Source: Flavobacteriaceae bacterium MAR_2010_72 (GTDB taxonomy: Bacteria > Bacteroidota > Bacteroidia > Flavobacteriales > Flavobacteriaceae). From it: a stretch of DNA of 64,000 nt. The first letter of the stretch is position 1. Each line of letters begins with the position of its first letter. Both the position numbers and the translations under genes were made by a program. Below, piece after piece: positions 61,946 to 64,000 of this stretch. The notes beneath the pieces are model-generated. The model saw only the letters and a list, made by a program, of their open reading frames with translations, was not told the origin of the DNA and ran no database searches. The stretch covers positions 3,161,501-3,225,500 of the forward strand of contig QXCW01000002.1 of assembly GCA_003550275.1 (NCBI GenBank). The letters are read 5' to 3'.

Positions 61946-63499
61946 CTATAAGTCAAATTTTATGCCTTGAGCTAAAGGTAATTCAGTAGTATAATTAATA
62001 GTATTTGTTTGGCGTCTCATATAAACTTTCCAAGCATCAGAGCCCGACTCGCGCCCACCGCCTGTTTCCTTTTCACCACCAAAAGCACCGCCGATTTCAG
62101 CTCCAGAAGTTCCTATATTAACGTTTGCAATACCGCAATCAGAACCTGCAACAGAAAGAAAGCGTTCAGCTTCACGTAAATTATTCGTCATAATGGCCGA
62201 TGATAAGCCTTGTGCTACTTCGTTTTGTATATCGATGCCATTTTGAACATCTCCTGAATATTTCAATAAATATAACACTGGAGCAAAGGTTTCATGCTGA
62301 ACGATTTCAAAATGTGGTTGTGCTTCTGCAATTGCAGGTTTCACATAACATCCACTTTCATAACCTCCCCCAGAAAGCACACCTCCCTCAACTACGATTG
62401 AACCCCCTTCTTCTACGACTTTAGTTAATGCATTTTGATACATTTTAACCGCATCTGTATCAATTAAAGGACCAACGTGGTTGTTTTCGTTAAGTGGATT
62501 TCCTATTCGTAATTGCCCATAAGCATCAACAATCGCGTTTTTCACTTTATCATAAATACTTTCGTGAATAATTAAACGTCGTGTAGAGGTACAACGTTGC
62601 CCACAAGTACCAACAGCGCCAAAAACTGCACCGATAACCGTCATTTTAATATCCGCATCCGGAGTAACAATAATGGCATTATTCCCGCCTAGTTCTAATA
62701 ATGATTTCCCTAATCGTCCTGCGACTTCTTGAGCCACTATTTTACCCATTCTGGTGGATCCGGTTGCAGAGACTAATGGAATACGTTTGTCCTTGGTCAT
62801 AAATTCTCCGACCTTGTAATCGCCATTGATTAAACAAGAAATTCCTTCTGGTAAATTATTAGCAGCAAATACTTCGGCAGCAATATTCTGGCAGGCAATA
62901 CCACAAAGTGGTGTTTTTTCTGAAGGCTTCCAAACACAAACGTCCCCACAAATCCAAGCCAAAGCCGTATTCCAAGCCCAAACAGCAACAGGGAAATTAA
63001 ATGCCGAAATGATGCCTACAACTCCTAATGGATGGTATTGCTCATACATTCTATGCCCTGGGCGTTCAGAGTGCATCGTTAGTCCATGTAATTGTCTTGA
63101 TAAACCAACCGCAAAGTCGCAGATATCTATCATTTCTTGAACCTCTCCCAAGCCTTCTTGATAACTTTTACCCATTTCATAGGATACTAATTTGCCAAGT
63201 GCTTCCTTCTTTTCGCGGAGTTTATCTCCAAACTGTCGCACTATTTCACCTCGCTGTGGAGCTGGCATTGTTCGCCAAGTTTTGAATGCAGTAGTCGCAG
63301 CTTCCATGACACGATTAAAATCGTCTTTGGTTGTTGATTTTACTTTCCCAATTATCTGACCATCTACTGGGGAATAGCTTTCCAGAATTTCTCCATTAGA
63401 AAACCATCTAGAACCTGTCGAAGTCCCTTCATTAAGAGATTGAACACCTAAAGTTTTCAAAGCCTTTTCTATTCCGAAATTATCAATAACGACCTGCAT
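61946..63499 (-). CDS. ALDH7-type aldehyde dehydrogenase
   Basis: A 517-residue NAD-dependent aldehyde dehydrogenase close to the ALDH7A1/AmaB type, which oxidises L-2-aminoadipate semialdehyde (piperideine-6-carboxylate) in lysine breakdown. Motifs: SAFNFPVAVWAWN, the cofactor stretch SATGSTRMGK, catalytic Glu in LELGGNNAI and catalytic Cys in GTCGQRCTSTRR. The start at ATG 63499 follows from a -7 box at 63536-63543 which would lie at the longer reading's start. No other lysine-degradation gene is visible, so the substrate is inferred from family. Confidence 0.9.
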   Translation of the reverse strand: MQVVIDNFGIEKALKTLGVQSLNEGTSTGSRWFSNGEILESYSPVDGQIIGKVKSTTKDDFNRVMEAATTAFKTWRTMPAPQRGEIVRQFGDKLREKKEALGKLVSYEMGKSYQEGLGEVQEMIDICDFAVGLSRQLHGLTMHSERPGHRMYEQYHPLGVVGIISAFNFPVAVWAWNTALAWICGDVCVWKPSEKTPLCGIACQNIAAEVFAANNLPEGISCLINGDYKVGEFMTKDKRIPLVSATGSTRMGKIVAQEVAGRLGKSLLELGGNNAIIVTPDADIKMTVIGAVFGAVGTCGQRCTSTRRLIIHESIYDKVKNAIVDAYGQLRIGNPLNENNHVGPLIDTDAVKMYQNALTKVVEEGGSIVVEGGVLSGGGYESGCYVKPAIAEAQPHFEIVQHETFAPVLYLLKYSGDVQNGIDIQNEVAQGLSSAIMTNNLREAERFLSVAGSDCGIANVNIGTSGAEIGGAFGGEKETGGGRESGSDAWKVYMRRQTNTINYTTELPLAQGIKFDL

Positions 63500-63535
63500 A
63501 TTTCTATATTTTTTGCGAATTATTAAATTTTGACG

Positions 63536-63543
63536 CAAAGGTA
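63536..63543 (-). promoter_or_regulatory. -7 promoter box of the aldehyde dehydrogenase gene
   Basis: Minus strand TACCTTTG, a full TAnnTTTG match 36 bases before the ATG at 63499. It makes the longer reading from 63538 impossible as a transcript-internal start. Confidence 0.55.
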
Positions 63544-63619
63544 CTAATAAATTGTCGCTTTTGTGTCAAACTTAATTTACAAATAGTGTAACTTTAAACC
63601 AGAAATTAATCTGATTAAA

Positions 63620-64000
63620 ATGAAAAAACTTTCACTTCTACTTCTTCTTTCTTTTGTCTTGTTATCTTGTAAAAATGAAAAAGAACTTGCGTTGTCCAAT
63701 GATAACTCAAAAGCAATCGATAGTATCCAACCAAAAGCAAATGATTTTGCGATAATTATCCATGGTGGTGCGGGGACCATCCTGAAAAAGAATATGACAC
63801 CCGAAATGGAAGCTGCTTATAAGGCTACTTTAGAGGAAGCGATCCGTGTTGGCTATAGTATTTTAAAAAATGGAGGCAGCAGCCTTGATGCTGTTGAAAA
63901 AACCATCAATGTTATGGAAGATTCTCCATTATTTAACGCAGGCAAGGGTGCGGTATTTACAAACGAAGGAACTAATGAATTAGATGCTTCCATCATGGAT
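63620..64000 (+). CDS. Isoaspartyl peptidase/L-asparaginase family lipoprotein, N-terminal part
   Basis: The first 127 codons of a plant-type asparaginase / isoaspartyl aminopeptidase (N-terminal nucleophile hydrolase). A signal peptide with lipobox LLSC (Cys17) is followed by IIHGGAGTI and GGSSLDAVEKTINVMEDSPLFNAGKGAVF, the family's opening motifs. The autoprocessing Thr lies beyond the window. It should be an envelope-anchored enzyme that cleaves beta-aspartyl dipeptides or asparagine. The gene is divergent from the aldehyde dehydrogenase. Confidence 0.88.
   Translation, partial: MKKLSLLLLLSFVLLSCKNEKELALSNDNSKAIDSIQPKANDFAIIIHGGAGTILKKNMTPEMEAAYKATLEEAIRVGYSILKNGGSSLDAVEKTINVMEDSPLFNAGKGAVFTNEGTNELDASIMD

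Noticed and set aside
1-64000. CRISPR array, prophage, insertion sequence, integron or rRNA
   Set aside because: No regularly spaced repeats, transposase, integrase, phage structural gene or rRNA sequence was seen on either strand.

Overview
The window reads as chromosome from a marine-type member of the Flavobacteriaceae (Bacteroidota). The signs are an AT-rich sequence, many promoters matching the Bacteroidota -7 box TAnnTTTG (some with TTG 17-19 bases upstream), almost no Shine-Dalgarno sequences, frequent TTG/GTG starts, a secreted protease with a type IX secretion C-terminal domain, an OlsF-like amino-lipid synthase and a complete Bat (aerotolerance) operon. It is mostly core-genome sequence. 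I see no insertion sequence, prophage, CRISPR array, rRNA or integron.

Layout. 1-5.8 kb (minus): truncated S41 protease, dCMP deaminase, HupE/UreJ-like protein, then a dnaE-dinB pair of damage-tolerance polymerases. These are divergent from an XRE-S24 (LexA-like) self-cleaving repressor at 5.9-6.6 kb, with a dyad operator between the two promoters. 6.7-9.2 kb: tRNA-Leu(CAA), prs, rplY, pth. 9.3-17.2 kb: secreted M43 protease, ribF, an HTTM membrane protein, serS, a gene-poor 395-base gap with a tiny ORF and a strong terminator, and a TPR protein. 17.2-23.9 kb: GNAT, DUF4286, rsmA, mgtE, cupin, a 2-hydroxyacid dehydrogenase, a membrane LuxR-type regulator, DUF4199, two VOC proteins and DUF1801. 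23.9-24.6 kb: a TauE/SafE permease gene interrupted by one in-frame TGA. 24.7-27.1 kb: TM2 protein, then an arsenic-type operon (arsR, 41-codon membrane ORF, DUF6428, ArsN-like acetyltransferase, arsC) without an efflux pump; an 18-bp perfect palindrome covers the arsR -33 element.

27.1-44.6 kb: OlsF-like acyltransferase, aspartate kinase, GNAT, fbp, TerB, mfd, a TlpA-like protein, lipoprotein, gpsA, S9 peptidase, pheS, cvpA and a small eight-cysteine protein. 44.6-48.3 kb (minus): carbonic anhydrase, DUF2490 and SulP transporter, probably a bicarbonate-handling unit. 48.4-57.5 kb (minus): moxR, DUF58, a BatD-like protein, batA, batB, batC, batD, batE, preceded by a near-identical 18-bp direct repeat. 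57.7-64 kb: DUF4382 lipoprotein, aldo/keto reductase, SDR, AlbA_2 protein, an ALDH7-type dehydrogenase and the start of an isoaspartyl-peptidase lipoprotein.

Nothing here is a wholly unrecognisable system. The best leads are the pump-less arsenic operon with its tiny membrane ORF, the UGA-interrupted permease, the eight-cysteine protein, and several strong dyad or direct repeats at regulatory positions. All functional calls rest on reading motifs and gene order; no database search was run.
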